From Corynebacterium sp. CNCTC7651 (GTDB taxonomy: Bacteria > Actinomycetota > Actinomycetes > Mycobacteriales > Mycobacteriaceae), in NCBI RefSeq assembly GCF_021496665.1, contig NZ_CP071246.1:2108001-2172000 (forward strand): 64,000 bases of DNA, in the 5' to 3' direction. The translations under genes and the position numbers were made by a program. Below the pieces are notes generated by a model. It saw only the letters and a program-made list of their open reading frames with translations, searched no databases and was not told the origin of the DNA. Position 1 is the stretch's first letter; each line of letters begins with the position of its first letter. Of the stretch, positions 18,741-27,794 are shown piece after piece.

Positions 18741-18766
18741 AGTCACACCAGTCACACGCGAACTGG
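18741..18766 (+). repeat. core-only relic of the 120-bp intergenic repeat family
   Basis: The gap between the two mycolyltransferase genes carries AGTCACACCAGTCACACGCG followed by AACTGG. This nearly matches the central core of the 120-bp elements at 39194, 46769 and 58023. The core consists of two AGTCACAC units spaced by one base. The flanking 26-bp palindromes are absent here, so this is either a decayed copy or an independent use of the core as a binding site. It ends 2 bp before the stop codon of the downstream-strand cmt gene. Confidence 0.55.
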
Positions 18767-18768
18767 GG

Positions 18769-19779
18769 TTACCAGGCGTTCATGACATCTAGAATGCGAG
18801 GCTTGGTCGCCTCGAGCTGGGAGCCGAACTGATCCCAGTTGTGCAGGCCAGTCGGGGTGAATACCGCAGTGTGCTGCACACCCGTCACCGTGGCCTTGGT
18901 TGCCCAGAGTTTGGTGGTGAAGTTTGCCACCCGCTCCAGCGCAATGCCGGCAGCGCGGTGCTCCGGCAAGTACTTCTCATCCGCCGGGCCCGGGATGCCG
19001 CTGCCAGCGGAGACGTACACATCACGGCCGCGGAGGTTGCCCATGTTCAGGAACGGGTCATTCTCATAGCGGCGCGGGTTGAGCACGGAGCCCCACATGG
19101 CGTTGAGGTTGTACAAGCCGCCGTCGAGAAGCGCGACGCGCAAGCCCGTCTGCGCACCCGGGATGGTGGTGGTGAGGTAGCCGGAGTAGGACAGGACCTG
19201 GCGGAACTGGTCCGGGTGCAGCGCGGCGAGGTTGATCGCGGCGGTGCCGCCCATGGACAGACCGAGGATGGAGTTGTTCCAGCGCGCCACGCCGAAGTGC
19301 TGCTCCAAGTAGACCGGCAGCTCCTTGGTTAGGAAGGTGTCCCACTTGTAGGTGACGGGGTTGTGGAAGTCATACGTCGCCGGCGCGTTCCAGTCGGTGT
19401 AGAAGGAGGACTCTCCGCCCACCGGCATCACTAGGGTGATGTTGTGGTCCACAAACGTGGCGGCCGCGTTGACGTCGCTCAGCCAGGCGTTGGTGGTGTT
19501 CAGCGCGCGCAGGCCGTCCAGCATGTACAGGCCGGCATTGCCGCCGCGCTGCGCGGGCTGAATCTGCACCGGGATGTTGCGGTTCATGGCCGGGGACCAG
19601 ACATCGCAGCGCTGGACCCACCAGCCCACCGGGTCCCACTCGCACAACCCGGTCGCGTCCGGGCGCAGCCAGTCGCGGTTCGCCGCCTGGGCCTGAGGGG
19701 CGGCGACCATGCCGCCGAGCAGGGTGAAGAAGGCGACGATAAGGGCCATCAGGCTACGACGCTTGGACACTGCAGACAT
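18769..19779 (-). CDS. cmt2: trehalose corynomycolyltransferase, antigen-85 family (Cmt)
   Basis: A 336-residue secreted mycolyltransferase without the LGFP extension. The signal peptide is MALIVAFFTLLGGMVAAPQAQA (cleavage near residue 32). The esterase fold follows, with Ser in GLSMGGTAAINL near residue 175, the acidic residue near SAGSGIPGPADE and His in GLHNWDQFG near 312. It is the counterpart of the mycobacterial fbp genes that precede aftB, and likely acylates arabinogalactan and trehalose. The short intergenic region to the PS1-type gene carries a repeat relic. The paralogue number in the symbol is taken from its position in C. glutamicum and is tentative. Confidence 0.9.
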   Translation of the reverse strand: MSAVSKRRSLMALIVAFFTLLGGMVAAPQAQAANRDWLRPDATGLCEWDPVGWWVQRCDVWSPAMNRNIPVQIQPAQRGGNAGLYMLDGLRALNTTNAWLSDVNAAATFVDHNITLVMPVGGESSFYTDWNAPATYDFHNPVTYKWDTFLTKELPVYLEQHFGVARWNNSILGLSMGGTAAINLAALHPDQFRQVLSYSGYLTTTIPGAQTGLRVALLDGGLYNLNAMWGSVLNPRRYENDPFLNMGNLRGRDVYVSAGSGIPGPADEKYLPEHRAAGIALERVANFTTKLWATKATVTGVQHTAVFTPTGLHNWDQFGSQLEATKPRILDVMNAW

Positions 19780-19863
19780 GAAAACCCCTAGGCGCTCTAA
19801 GAAAACACGAATGTTATCGCAACGTTAGCAACAGCGGGAGTGTCGGGCCAGTCGCGTTGAGAA

Positions 19864-21630
19864 TCATCGGGTAGCGCGGGAAGTGTCGCGGTAGGACGAC
19901 GGATCGTCGTCAAGCTGGAGTGTGCGCCCCGGGCCGAGAGCGTAGCGGATGTTGGCGAAGAAGCGCTCCCGGCTCATCGGCTCACGCGAGGTTGCAAGCA
20001 GCTCTGCGATCTCCCCGGAGTGCAGGGCCTTGCGCGCCTGCCTGGTCGCGCGCACATCGAACCAGTCCGGCAGCGAGTCCAGGTCCACGGACGTGTCCGC
20101 CACTTGCCATTCCTCCGGCAGCTGCTTGTCGTGGCCCACGCGCCCGTCCGGGTCGCGCGGCATACGTGCAGCCAGCGGGGTGGCCAGGCCAACGGTATCC
20201 AGCACGCGCACGTCCAGCGGCGCGTTCATGCTGGTCATGCCCAGGTTGATCCAGTACGCGGTGAGCGGGATATCAGTCTCACCTGCGGTGTTGGGCCGGG
20301 AAGTATCAGTGAGGCGCGGGCGGACGTACCAGTCGAACAGCTCCTCATCCTCCATGTCCAGCCCGATGGCAATCTGGGCGGCGTTTTCCTCCTGCGCGTC
20401 CTCCAAGGTCTCCGCAAAGTGGCGCATCATCGGCATCGCCCGGAAATCCTCCGCGTACTGCGGCGGGTTGCCGCGCTCGCGGCCCAGCGCAACCGTCCAA
20501 AAATCGCGCTCGTCCACAATGCCCAGGTCGCCGCTTTCGTACTTGTAATCCTGCGCGTCCACCGGGTTGGAACGCACCACGATCACCGTCGCCCACACCA
20601 CAACCACCGTGGCCAGCGCGGCCAACGCGCGGCTGTACGGCACCGCCATCACCGGCAGCAGCAGCGCGAATAGCGGCAGCAGCAGCATGCGGCCGTGCAT
20701 GAAGTCCCCGCCCACGCGCAGCACGTACAGGATGTGCGCGATGGCGCAGGCCGCGACCAAGAGCACGATTGCTATACGACGTCCCCTAATCCCGCGCGCC
20801 AGCCACACCCCAACCGCGACGGCGATAACCACCGGCAGCCACAGCGCGTAGTAGCCGGCGAAATCCACCATGTATTCCCAGCCCTGCGCCCACTGGGAAT
20901 CTGCGGCGGATTTGGCCACAGCGGTGTGCGGGGTGAGTAGGCCGTAGTAGCCCATGCGGAAGATTTGGTACGCGGCCGGCACGGGAAGCGCGGCGGCGAG
21001 GATGCCCGGCGTCTTACGAGGCGAATACGCGATGAGCATGATGCCGGTCACGCCGCCGTAGAGCGCGAACTCCGGGCGCACCAGCCAGGACAAGCCGCAC
21101 CAGAACGCCAGCAGATACCCCGCGGAGGGCACGGCGCGGCGCGCTGGCGTAGCCCATTCCGTCAGCAGCGCCCACCACGCCGCCAGCCAAAACAGGGCGA
21201 GCCCCCACTCCAGGCCGGACGTGGCAAAATCCCGCGCCGGCGGGAGTGCGAAGTAGATGATGATGCCGAACGGGATGACGGGGCACGCGCGCCGCAGGGC
21301 GTGCTGCCAGAACACGCCGGCAGAGTACGTGGCTAGCGCCGCGCCGAGCACAGTGAAGGTGAGGGCGAGGGCTGTTGCAATGTCCTCCAGCCGACCGTCC
21401 GTAATCCAAGCAACGGCGGTGATCAGGTACTGCCACAGCGTGGAGGTGTTCGCCTCCACGCGCTCGCCGATGTTGAACACCGGGCCGTTGCCGGCCAAGA
21501 GGTTGCGCACGGTGCGCAGGACAATCAGGCCGTCATCCGACATCCAGCGGCGCGTCCAACCACCCCAGAATGCGAAAACGCCCGCGATCACCGTGGCTAC
21601 GGCGAGTGAGGCGCGGGCGTGGCGTTGCAT
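19864..21630 (-). CDS. aftB: terminal beta-(1->2)-arabinofuranosyltransferase AftB
   Basis: A 588-residue GT-C membrane glycosyltransferase adding the terminal beta-1,2 arabinofuranose to arabinogalactan from decaprenyl-phosphoryl-arabinose. The first helix is at 8-24, followed directly by the GT-C acidic motif WMSDDGLIVLR with Asp32-Asp33. About nine more helices run to residue 345, then a C-terminal soluble periplasmic domain containing WYVRPRLTDTSRP. The position between the mycolyltransferase and ubiA matches the Rv3804c-Rv3805c-Rv3806c order. It starts with ATG and is separated from ubiA by 35 bp, so co-transcription with the downstream envelope genes is likely. Confidence 0.93.
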   Translation of the reverse strand: MQRHARASLAVATVIAGVFAFWGGWTRRWMSDDGLIVLRTVRNLLAGNGPVFNIGERVEANTSTLWQYLITAVAWITDGRLEDIATALALTFTVLGAALATYSAGVFWQHALRRACPVIPFGIIIYFALPPARDFATSGLEWGLALFWLAAWWALLTEWATPARRAVPSAGYLLAFWCGLSWLVRPEFALYGGVTGIMLIAYSPRKTPGILAAALPVPAAYQIFRMGYYGLLTPHTAVAKSAADSQWAQGWEYMVDFAGYYALWLPVVIAVAVGVWLARGIRGRRIAIVLLVAACAIAHILYVLRVGGDFMHGRMLLLPLFALLLPVMAVPYSRALAALATVVVVWATVIVVRSNPVDAQDYKYESGDLGIVDERDFWTVALGRERGNPPQYAEDFRAMPMMRHFAETLEDAQEENAAQIAIGLDMEDEELFDWYVRPRLTDTSRPNTAGETDIPLTAYWINLGMTSMNAPLDVRVLDTVGLATPLAARMPRDPDGRVGHDKQLPEEWQVADTSVDLDSLPDWFDVRATRQARKALHSGEIAELLATSREPMSRERFFANIRYALGPGRTLQLDDDPSSYRDTSRATR

Positions 21631-21665
21631 TGTGGGGAGTTTACTTTGTTGACGGCTGCGAGGAA

Positions 21666-22721
21666 CTACCAGCCCATCGCCGGGGCGACGTAGACCGCCA
21701 TGACGATGCAGAAGATCCAGGCGAGGGCGAGCAGCTGCAGGACGCGGTCCTCCAGCGCGATCTCGTCCGGAGCGCCGCCGCGGCCGCCGTCCACCTCAGC
21801 CGCGTAGCGCAGGATGGCGATGACAAACGGCACCATGGAGATCTGGTACCAGATGGCGGCGGCACCCGTGACCTCCGCGGAGAGTTCGAAGCCCCACAGT
21901 GCGTAGCAGAGCACCACGGCGGTGGCGGACAGCGTCCACACAAAACGCAGGTACGTGGGAGTGTAACCTTCCAGCGCCTTGCGGATCTTGGCTCCGGTTT
22001 CCTGCGCCAGAATGAGTTCCGCGTAGCGCTTGCCGGAGGCCATGAAGAGGGAACCGAACGCGGCGACCAGCAGGAACCACTGGGACAGGACGATGCCGGC
22101 TGCCACACCGCCGGCCATGGTGCGCAGCATGAAGCCGGAGGACACCAGCGCGATATCGATCACGGGGATGTGCTTCCAACCGAAGCAGTAGCCCAGCTGC
22201 AGCAAGATATAGATGCCAATGACCATTGCCAGTGCGGAGCCATCCGTCGCAAGGAACGACAACCCAATGGCCAGCGCGATCAGGATCGCGGCCATGGCGT
22301 AGGCCAGGTTGATCGGCAGCATGCCAGAGGCGATCGGGCGGTAACGCTTGGTGGGGTGCTGGCGGTCCGACTCCACATCGCGCGCATCATTGATCAGATA
22401 GATCGAGGAGGCGCCGAAGCAGAACACAATGAACGCGATTGCGATGTCCACCAGCGTGCGGCCGGTGAACGCGTCCAAGCCGGCCGCGAGCGGGGCGGCC
22501 AAAACCAGGACGTTCTTCACCCACTGCTTCGGGCGCAGGCCCTTGATCATCGCGTCCGGCAGGTTCTTCGGCGGGTTCTTCTTCCGCTGGTAGTCCACGC
22601 CTTCAGTGTGCGGCTCCGGCTTCAGAAACGGCTCATGCTCCGGGTGCCGGTCATGGTTTCGCGCCGCGTCTCCGATTTGTCCAGCGCCGGCTGCGTGTCC
22701 TGCGTGTACTGGCTCGCTCAC
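21666..22721 (-). CDS. ubiA: decaprenyl-phosphate phosphoribosyltransferase UbiA
   Basis: A 351-residue integral membrane prenyltransferase homologue of Rv3806c. It makes 5-phosphoribosyl-decaprenol phosphate, precursor of the arabinose donor. After a hydrophilic N-terminal 60 residues come GLRPKQWVKNVLV, the first Asp-rich motif NDARDVESDRQHPTKRYRPI (residues 111-130), and about eight more helices. The second motif region is less obvious by eye but length and helices fit. The start codon abuts the stop of the upstream PAP2 gene, showing tight coupling within the decaprenyl-phosphate-arabinose branch. Some N-terminal extension may be dispensable. Confidence 0.93.
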   Translation of the reverse strand: MSEPVHAGHAAGAGQIGDAARNHDRHPEHEPFLKPEPHTEGVDYQRKKNPPKNLPDAMIKGLRPKQWVKNVLVLAAPLAAGLDAFTGRTLVDIAIAFIVFCFGASSIYLINDARDVESDRQHPTKRYRPIASGMLPINLAYAMAAILIALAIGLSFLATDGSALAMVIGIYILLQLGYCFGWKHIPVIDIALVSSGFMLRTMAGGVAAGIVLSQWFLLVAAFGSLFMASGKRYAELILAQETGAKIRKALEGYTPTYLRFVWTLSATAVVLCYALWGFELSAEVTGAAAIWYQISMVPFVIAILRYAAEVDGGRGGAPDEIALEDRVLQLLALAWIFCIVMAVYVAPAMGW

Positions 22722-23222
22722 CTAGATCCGCCTTTCCGCCTTGATGACACCTTGTGCCACGGCTGCGCCGAGCGCGGCACCGGCCAGGGTGTCAGTGGGG
22801 TAATGCACGCCGAGCACGTTACGCGAAAGCATCATCACCGGCACGAGAGCAAACGGCCACTTGGAGCCTGTGATGTCCGCCAAGTGCACCGCGGCGGCAC
22901 CGGTGTTGGTGGCGTGCGAGGACGGGAAAGACAGCTTGGAGGGCGTTTTCACGCCAATGGTGATGCGCGCATCGTGCGGGCGGGGGCGGCGCACAATGCG
23001 CTTCAGCACCACGCTCACCGCGTGGGCCGTGAACGTGCCCACGCCAAGCGCAATCCACTTCCGGCGACGCTTTTCATCCACCGCGGCACCAGCCGCAGCC
23101 ACGGCCATCCAGCCCAAGTCGTGCTCGCCGAAGTGGCTCAAACCCCGGGCAACCTTGGCCACGGCGGGCGAATACGCCACCTCCTGCAACTCAACCAGGA
23201 GGTCTGCTTCTTTACTGCTCAT
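22722..23222 (-). CDS. PAP2-family decaprenyl-phosphoryl phosphoribose phosphatase (Rv3807c-like)
   Basis: A 166-residue membrane phosphatase with the three PAP2 motifs: KRIVRRPRPH (about 88), PSSHATNTGA (about 115) and SRNVLGVHYPTDTLAG (about 145). Between glfT2 and ubiA its mycobacterial counterpart is proposed to remove the 5-phosphate from phosphoribosyl-decaprenol, the step after UbiA. It overlaps the end of glfT2 by 11 bp and abuts ubiA, so these three genes are co-translated. The specific substrate is inferred from context. Confidence 0.9.
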   Translation of the reverse strand: MSSKEADLLVELQEVAYSPAVAKVARGLSHFGEHDLGWMAVAAAGAAVDEKRRRKWIALGVGTFTAHAVSVVLKRIVRRPRPHDARITIGVKTPSKLSFPSSHATNTGAAAVHLADITGSKWPFALVPVMMLSRNVLGVHYPTDTLAGAALGAAVAQGVIKAERRI

Positions 23223-25158
23223 CGAAGATCTTCCCCCAGTTCTCGTGGCTGGTCAGCTCCGGCATCGCAGCGCGGTAGGTCTCGCGCAACTGCGGCCAGT
23301 GCTCCTTGATCTCGGCGTGGAGCTTCTTGGTTTGCTCCAAGAGATCGTCCGCAAGCGCCTTGTCCCGCTTGCGGAAGGCAACGCCGGTGCCGCCCGCGGT
23401 GGAGACCGTCGCGGAATCCACGCGCGCAAGGGTGAACCAGCGGGCCTCATCCGCCGTGAGGTTGAGCTGCGGCGCGTCCCAGTGCGCGCGGTCCTCCGCC
23501 TTGCGCTGGTGCAACAGCGCCTTCGCCGCCCACGGCAGCTTCTTGATCTTGGCCAGGCGGCCGCCGATGTTGCGGGTGGGCACGCCCGGCGCGCCGGTGG
23601 GCGCCGGCAGGTCCGCTGCGGAATCCACCACCTGCGCGTCCGTGTAGTCCTTGCGGATTGCCTGCACCTTCGGAAGCGCGGATTCCAGGATGTCGAAGAG
23701 CTGGTCCGGCCCCTTCAGGAAGTCCTGCATCGCCTCCACTTGGATGGCCATAGTGGAGTACTCCATGCACATGATGTGCTTGTGGGTGGACTTCATCATG
23801 TTGCGCAGCATGGCCTCCGGGTTCTCCGGGCCGTACAGCGAGGCGACGATGAGGCGGTTGCGCATGTGGAAGTACGCCTGCCAGTCAATCGCGTCGTCCT
23901 TGTCCGCCCAGGCCATGTGCCAAATGGCAACACCCGGCCAGGTGACGGTGGGGAAACCGGCAGCCTTGGAGCGCAGCGCGTACTCGTTGTCGTCCCACTT
24001 AATAAATAGCGGCAGCGGCAGGCCCATGCGCTCCGCAACAACGCGCGGGAAGAGGTTCATCCACCAGCCGTTGTAGTCCACGTCGATGCGGCGGTGCAGG
24101 GCACGCGACGTGGTCTTGCGCGGGTCCATCTGCTCTTCCTTGGTGCCCACGTAGCCCAGCGGGTATTTGGCAAAGTCATGGTCGTACACCGCGTGTTCCG
24201 CCGCGCGGAACATGAAGATGTCCTTGTCCACGGCCTCGCCGGTGGTGCGCAGCTGGGAGCGATCCTGCAGGTTGAGCATCTGCCCGCCCACCAGGATCGG
24301 CTGCTTGGCGTAGCGCGCCGCCTGCACCGCACGGACGATGGAGTCCGGCTCAATCGCAATGTCGTCGTCCATGTACAGGATGAACGGGGCGTCCGTGTTA
24401 TTCAGTGCCTCATACATAATGCGGCTGTAACCGCCGGAGCCGCCGAGGTTGCCCTGCGGGAAGATCCGCAGCTTGCCGCCCAGCGCGGCCTCCGCTTCCG
24501 CAAAATCAGGCTCGTCCGCCGGGTGCTGGTTTCCCTGGTCCGGCATGAGGACATTGCTTATCGACGACAGCACTTCCCCATCTTCAGCCAACGCATGCAA
24601 CGCGTTGACGGCGTCGCGCGGACGGTTGAAGGTGGGAATGCCAACGGCCACCTGCTTGGGCTGGGGCGGTACAACTGTTCCGTCGTCAAGCACCTGCTCC
24701 TTCGGCTCCTGCGGGGAGCACCACGCGGCGCGGGAGATGCGGGCGTCCGTCTCCGCGGTGATGTCGAACCAGAGCCAGCCGCCGTCCTCGAAATTGCGCA
24801 GCTCCAGCGGGATCTCGATGTGCTGGTCGCGCGCCTCGAAGTTGCCCACGGCGATGCGGGTGCCGTCGTGCTTCGAGCGGTAGACCGAGATAGTGGCGGT
24901 GCCCTCCACATCCATCGCCAAGATCACGCGGTCCAGCTGGGACCATCGGCGCCAGTAGCTGGCGGGGAAGGCGTTGAAGTACGTCTCGAAGCTGACCTCG
25001 TTTCCCGCGGGCACCGTGAAGCTGGTGCGGTCCGCCCAGGTCAGGCGCTGCTTATTGAACTCGGGCTCGATGAGGTAGAGCATGCGCACATCGTGCGGCT
25101 CGCCCTTCTTCGGCATGAGCACACGCGCGAGAACGTCGACTGCGATAGGTGTATCCAC
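23212..25158 (-). CDS. glfT2: UDP-galactofuranosyltransferase GlfT2
   Basis: A 648-residue processive galactan polymerase of family GT2. The metal-binding triad is YMDDDIAIEP near residue 261, preceded by VAVGIPTFNRP and LGGSGGYSRIMYEAL, and the WHMAW catalytic-loop sequence near 405. The N-terminal beta domain (about 1-160) and helical C-terminus match the long GlfT2 type, not GlfT1. It uses UDP-galactofuranose made by Glf, encoded at 41723-42916. Start GTG at 25158; the first gene of the minus-strand arabinogalactan set, with its promoter probably in the 86 bp before the TetR gene. Confidence 0.95.
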   Translation of the reverse strand: MDTPIAVDVLARVLMPKKGEPHDVRMLYLIEPEFNKQRLTWADRTSFTVPAGNEVSFETYFNAFPASYWRRWSQLDRVILAMDVEGTATISVYRSKHDGTRIAVGNFEARDQHIEIPLELRNFEDGGWLWFDITAETDARISRAAWCSPQEPKEQVLDDGTVVPPQPKQVAVGIPTFNRPRDAVNALHALAEDGEVLSSISNVLMPDQGNQHPADEPDFAEAEAALGGKLRIFPQGNLGGSGGYSRIMYEALNNTDAPFILYMDDDIAIEPDSIVRAVQAARYAKQPILVGGQMLNLQDRSQLRTTGEAVDKDIFMFRAAEHAVYDHDFAKYPLGYVGTKEEQMDPRKTTSRALHRRIDVDYNGWWMNLFPRVVAERMGLPLPLFIKWDDNEYALRSKAAGFPTVTWPGVAIWHMAWADKDDAIDWQAYFHMRNRLIVASLYGPENPEAMLRNMMKSTHKHIMCMEYSTMAIQVEAMQDFLKGPDQLFDILESALPKVQAIRKDYTDAQVVDSAADLPAPTGAPGVPTRNIGGRLAKIKKLPWAAKALLHQRKAEDRAHWDAPQLNLTADEARWFTLARVDSATVSTAGGTGVAFRKRDKALADDLLEQTKKLHAEIKEHWPQLRETYRAAMPELTSHENWGKIFDEQ

Positions 25159-25244
25159 AGCTCTTTAGGGTAACTGCTGCGTTATGGATTCCTGTTCCGG
25201 CTCGCGGGCGGGGCGGGTCGGGATGGGGTCGCGGTTCGTACTGT

Positions 25245-25813
25245 CTAACTGGAGAAGAGGAGGCGCAGGCCCTCGCGGAGATCGGCCAGAATGCGCTCGG
25301 CCTCGGATTCTGGGACACGCAGGTTGTCCAGCGTCAAACCGTTGATCAACGCCGTAACGAGTCGCGCCACCTCAACTGCTCGTCATTGCCAAGCGCCGCG
25401 ACCACACTGTTCTGAAAATCCTCGAGGACCTCGGTGTAAAGCTTCGTGATCCATTCTCGGGTGGCCGAAGCTGAGCCGTACGTTACCCAGATCGCGGCGT
25501 CTTCGGACCGCACGCCGCCGATGGGGAGGAGCTCTGCGAGCCTGGCCACCCAGGTCTCGAGCACGCTGTCCTTTTCGGGGACAGCTTCGACACGCCTCTC
25601 TTGCCGCTGGATGGAGCGTATGAATGCGTGCGCAAGCAGGGTGTCTTTGTTCGGGGCGTGGTACTGCACCGAGCCGGCGGCGAACCCGGATTCTTTCGCT
25701 ACCTCCCGCACGCTCACGGCGTCGAGGCCGCGCGACGCAATGATGCGGATGGTCGCATCGGCGATGGTCGCGGCAGATTCCGAGAACTGGTGGTCAAGAG
25801 AATAGTCGTTCAT
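25245..25813 (-). pseudogene. TetR-family regulator with a C-terminal frameshift
   Basis: From ATG 25813 the frame gives MNDYSLDHQFSESAATIADA, then a TetR helix-turn-helix (IRIIASRGLDAVSVREVAKE, SVQYHAPNKDTLLAH). At about 25377 it passes into a short tail LRWRDSLRR and stops at 25346. In the +1 frame from the same point the expected TetR ending continues: VARLVTALINGLTLDNLRV, PESEAERILADLREGLRLL, then a stop at 25245. One base added after the codons for DEQL would restore a protein of about 189 residues. It is divergent from the GAP-family gene and flanked by a palindromic operator, so it probably repressed that gene and itself. Either a real recent lesion or a sequence error. Confidence 0.75.
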
Positions 25814-25834
25814 GGTTGCACACCAGTCTAGTTT

Positions 25835-25870
25835 CTCGTACGTTCGTAAGGCGTAATACGTTCGTACGAG
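25835..25870. promoter_or_regulatory. TetR-type operator between the divergent TetR and GAP genes
   Basis: CTCGTACG at 25835-25842 and CGTACGAG at 25863-25870 form a perfect 8-bp inverted repeat, extended imperfectly inward, and CGTTCGTA occurs twice inside it. It lies 21 bp upstream of the TetR start codon and immediately upstream of the opposite gene, the usual place for a TetR operator. Binding by this TetR protein is inferred. Confidence 0.6.
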
Positions 25871-25886
25871 AGAATCGGAGCGACCT

Positions 25887-26576
25887 ATAGGTTCGGTCAT
25901 CCCCGTTATCGGCTTAGCGCTGCTCGACAGCCTGAGCCTGGGCACCCTTGTCATTCCCCTTGCACTCATCGTCCATTGGCGCAGCGTCCGCGTACCGGCG
26001 CTGACCGCGTACCTGGTCACGGTTGCCGGGGTGTACTTCGTTCTTGGGCTTGGACTACTCCTCGGTTTTGCGGGCCTGGGCACTGCGCTAGACCGGCTCA
26101 CGAAGACTGATGTCTTCCCGTGGATCACGTTGATATTGGGCGCGGCCCTCGCCATCTTCGGCATCTTCAGCCCTAACCCCAAAAAGCCCGAACCCGGGCA
26201 GCTGCCGAAACGGGCAGCTGGAGCGACAAACAGCGTGCCGAGCATGGTGGCCATCGGCCTCGGAGCCTCCCTCACTGAGGCGGCGACCATGCTCCCCTAC
26301 CTCGCCGCAATGGGCATCATCGGCAGTTGGGACATCCCGACCGCGGCGAAGGTGGGAGCTGTTGGCATGTACTGCCTCATCATGATCGCACCCACGATCA
26401 TTCTGGCCACCCTGGCACTCGTCTTCGGGCAGCGGTTCTTCCCGAAGCTCGAGCGCATCATCCCCCGCCTCGAGTACGAGGCGAAAGTGACGCTTCTCTG
26501 GATCGCCGCCATCGTCGGCATCTACATGGTGGCAAACAGCGTGGCGACGATCCGCGGCGACCTCCCCGCCTCGTAG
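25887..26576 (+). pseudogene. GAP-family (Sap-like) membrane transporter lacking a recognisable start codon
   Basis: The frame open from 25857 encodes a six-helix membrane protein beginning GSVIPVIGLALLDSLSLGTL and ending NSVATIRGDLPAS. It fits the GAP/Sap family (sulfolipid-addressing type) implicated in small-molecule or glycolipid export. There is no ATG, GTG or TTG before the first helix: the codon where a Met is expected (25887) reads ATA, six bases after a GGAG ribosome site at 25877. The first usable start, GTG at 26031, lies inside the second helix and would remove a quarter of the protein. With the frameshifted TetR neighbour this suggests a decaying pair, or two base errors. About 229 residues if intact. 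Confidence 0.65.
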
Positions 26577-26784
26577 TGAGGACTGTTTTCGCGCGGCGGC
26601 TGCAGTGCGCTCGCCCCCCCGGGGCCGTTACGGTAGCTACCCCTCACCTGCTCGAGGGGAAATCCTCTAACGCATTGAAAACCGTATACATATGGCTACC
26701 CCTCACACCGAGACCACTCGCGAACCGCTCGCCCCGACGGGGGTTGCTTGCCCGACAGCAGCGCCGTGTCGTATGCTAGTTCCG

Positions 26785-26803
26785 TTAGCTTAGGCACACC
26801 TAA
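26785..26803 (+). promoter_or_regulatory. DtxR-type iron box before the siderophore-binding protein gene
   Basis: TTAGCTTAGGCACACCTAA matches the 19-bp corynebacterial DtxR operator consensus (TTAGGTTAGSCTAACCTAA) at all but a few positions. It lies 38 bp upstream of the TTG start and just downstream of a TATGCT -10 hexamer at 26772-26777, so iron-loaded DtxR would block transcription. The placement before an iron-siderophore gene supports it. Confidence 0.75.
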
Positions 26804-26840
26804 CTCAGGGTGCTTTCGTTCCAGACCGAAAGGGCGAACC

Positions 26841-27788
26841 TTGAAACGCACTTCCCCACTGCCGCTCCGGCGGCTGACAGCTACCCTCGCTGCGGCTGCG
26901 CTGCTTCTCACCGGCTGCTCCAACGAGTCCGCAGACTTCAGCCAACACACCGACGCGGCGGGGTCGAACGACCGTATTGTCACGCTGGGGCTTGGCGACG
27001 TGGACACCGTCCTCGCGCTGGGGGAGCAACCAGTCGGCTACGCCACCTGGGAGGCAGAGGGCTCGGGCGATCCGTCCGGCCTCGGACCGTGGGCCAAAGA
27101 CAAGCTCACCGTCGAGCCGAACCCGATCCGCAACACCACCACCGAGTTCAGCACTGATACCGCTGAGCAGGTCGCAGCGCTCGATCCGACCAAGATCATC
27201 GCGGTCAACAGCGGTTTCGACAGCGACAAGCAGGCCCTGTTGCAGCAGATTGCGCCGGCGACCTTCCATTCCGACCAACACGAAGACTGGCAGGTGCCGT
27301 GGGACGAGCAGATCAAGGAGATCGCGGCGGCGTTAGGCAAGGAAGCGGAGGGCGACAAGCTCATCGCAGAATCCGAGCAGGCTTTCGCGGACTTCCGGCG
27401 GGCGCATCCGGAGCTGCAGGGCAAGACCGCGGTCATCGGAATGCCCTACGACGGCAAGCTCGGCGTGTACACAGCGGGCGACGGCCGCGGCTCCTTCATT
27501 GAGAAGCTCGGGTTTACCATCCCGGACAAGTTCAACGGTGACGGATCCAGCTTCTTCATCGATTGGTCCCCGGAAAACTACTCCGACTTCAACGATGTGG
27601 ACTACGTGTTCATCCTGGATTATTACGGCGCGATCGACGCGCTGAAAAAAGATGCCTCGTTTGCGAACCTCGACGTAAACACGCGCGGCGGCGTGCACTG
27701 GCTCGACACCGACACCGCAAACGCGATGAGTATGCCCAACCCGCTGACCATCCCGTACGCGATCACACAGATTGACCAGGAGCTCTAG
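26841..27788 (+). CDS. iron-siderophore ABC transporter substrate-binding lipoprotein
   Basis: A 315-residue FecB/FepB-type binding protein (class III, TroA-like fold). The signal peptide and lipobox read AAAALLLTGCSNE, giving a lipid-anchored Cys near residue 24. Two lobes follow, with DRIVTLGLGDVDTVLALGEQ and LDPTKIIAVNSGFD. The start is TTG at 26841 with AAGGG six bases upstream; no better start fits the signal peptide. A DtxR box lies upstream. The gene converges on the ABC-transporter genes of the opposite strand with a 6-bp gap, so the uptake system is split over two converging transcripts, each with its own iron box. The siderophore is unknown. Confidence 0.9.
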   Translation: MKRTSPLPLRRLTATLAAAALLLTGCSNESADFSQHTDAAGSNDRIVTLGLGDVDTVLALGEQPVGYATWEAEGSGDPSGLGPWAKDKLTVEPNPIRNTTTEFSTDTAEQVAALDPTKIIAVNSGFDSDKQALLQQIAPATFHSDQHEDWQVPWDEQIKEIAAALGKEAEGDKLIAESEQAFADFRRAHPELQGKTAVIGMPYDGKLGVYTAGDGRGSFIEKLGFTIPDKFNGDGSSFFIDWSPENYSDFNDVDYVFILDYYGAIDALKKDASFANLDVNTRGGVHWLDTDTANAMSMPNPLTIPYAITQIDQEL

Positions 27789-27794
27789 AGCGCG

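Noticed and set aside
26031..26576. Start of the GAP-family gene at the GTG 26031
   Set aside because: It falls inside a membrane helix and leaves a conserved upstream helix and a ribosome site unused; the coding signal clearly extends back to about 25887.
26636..26706. 12-bp direct repeat GCTACCCCTCAC and a CCCCTC/GAGGGG hairpin before the iron-binding-protein gene
   Set aside because: The hairpin (26639-26660) could be a weak terminator of the GAP gene, but it has no T-run, and the two short repeats alone do not support an operator.
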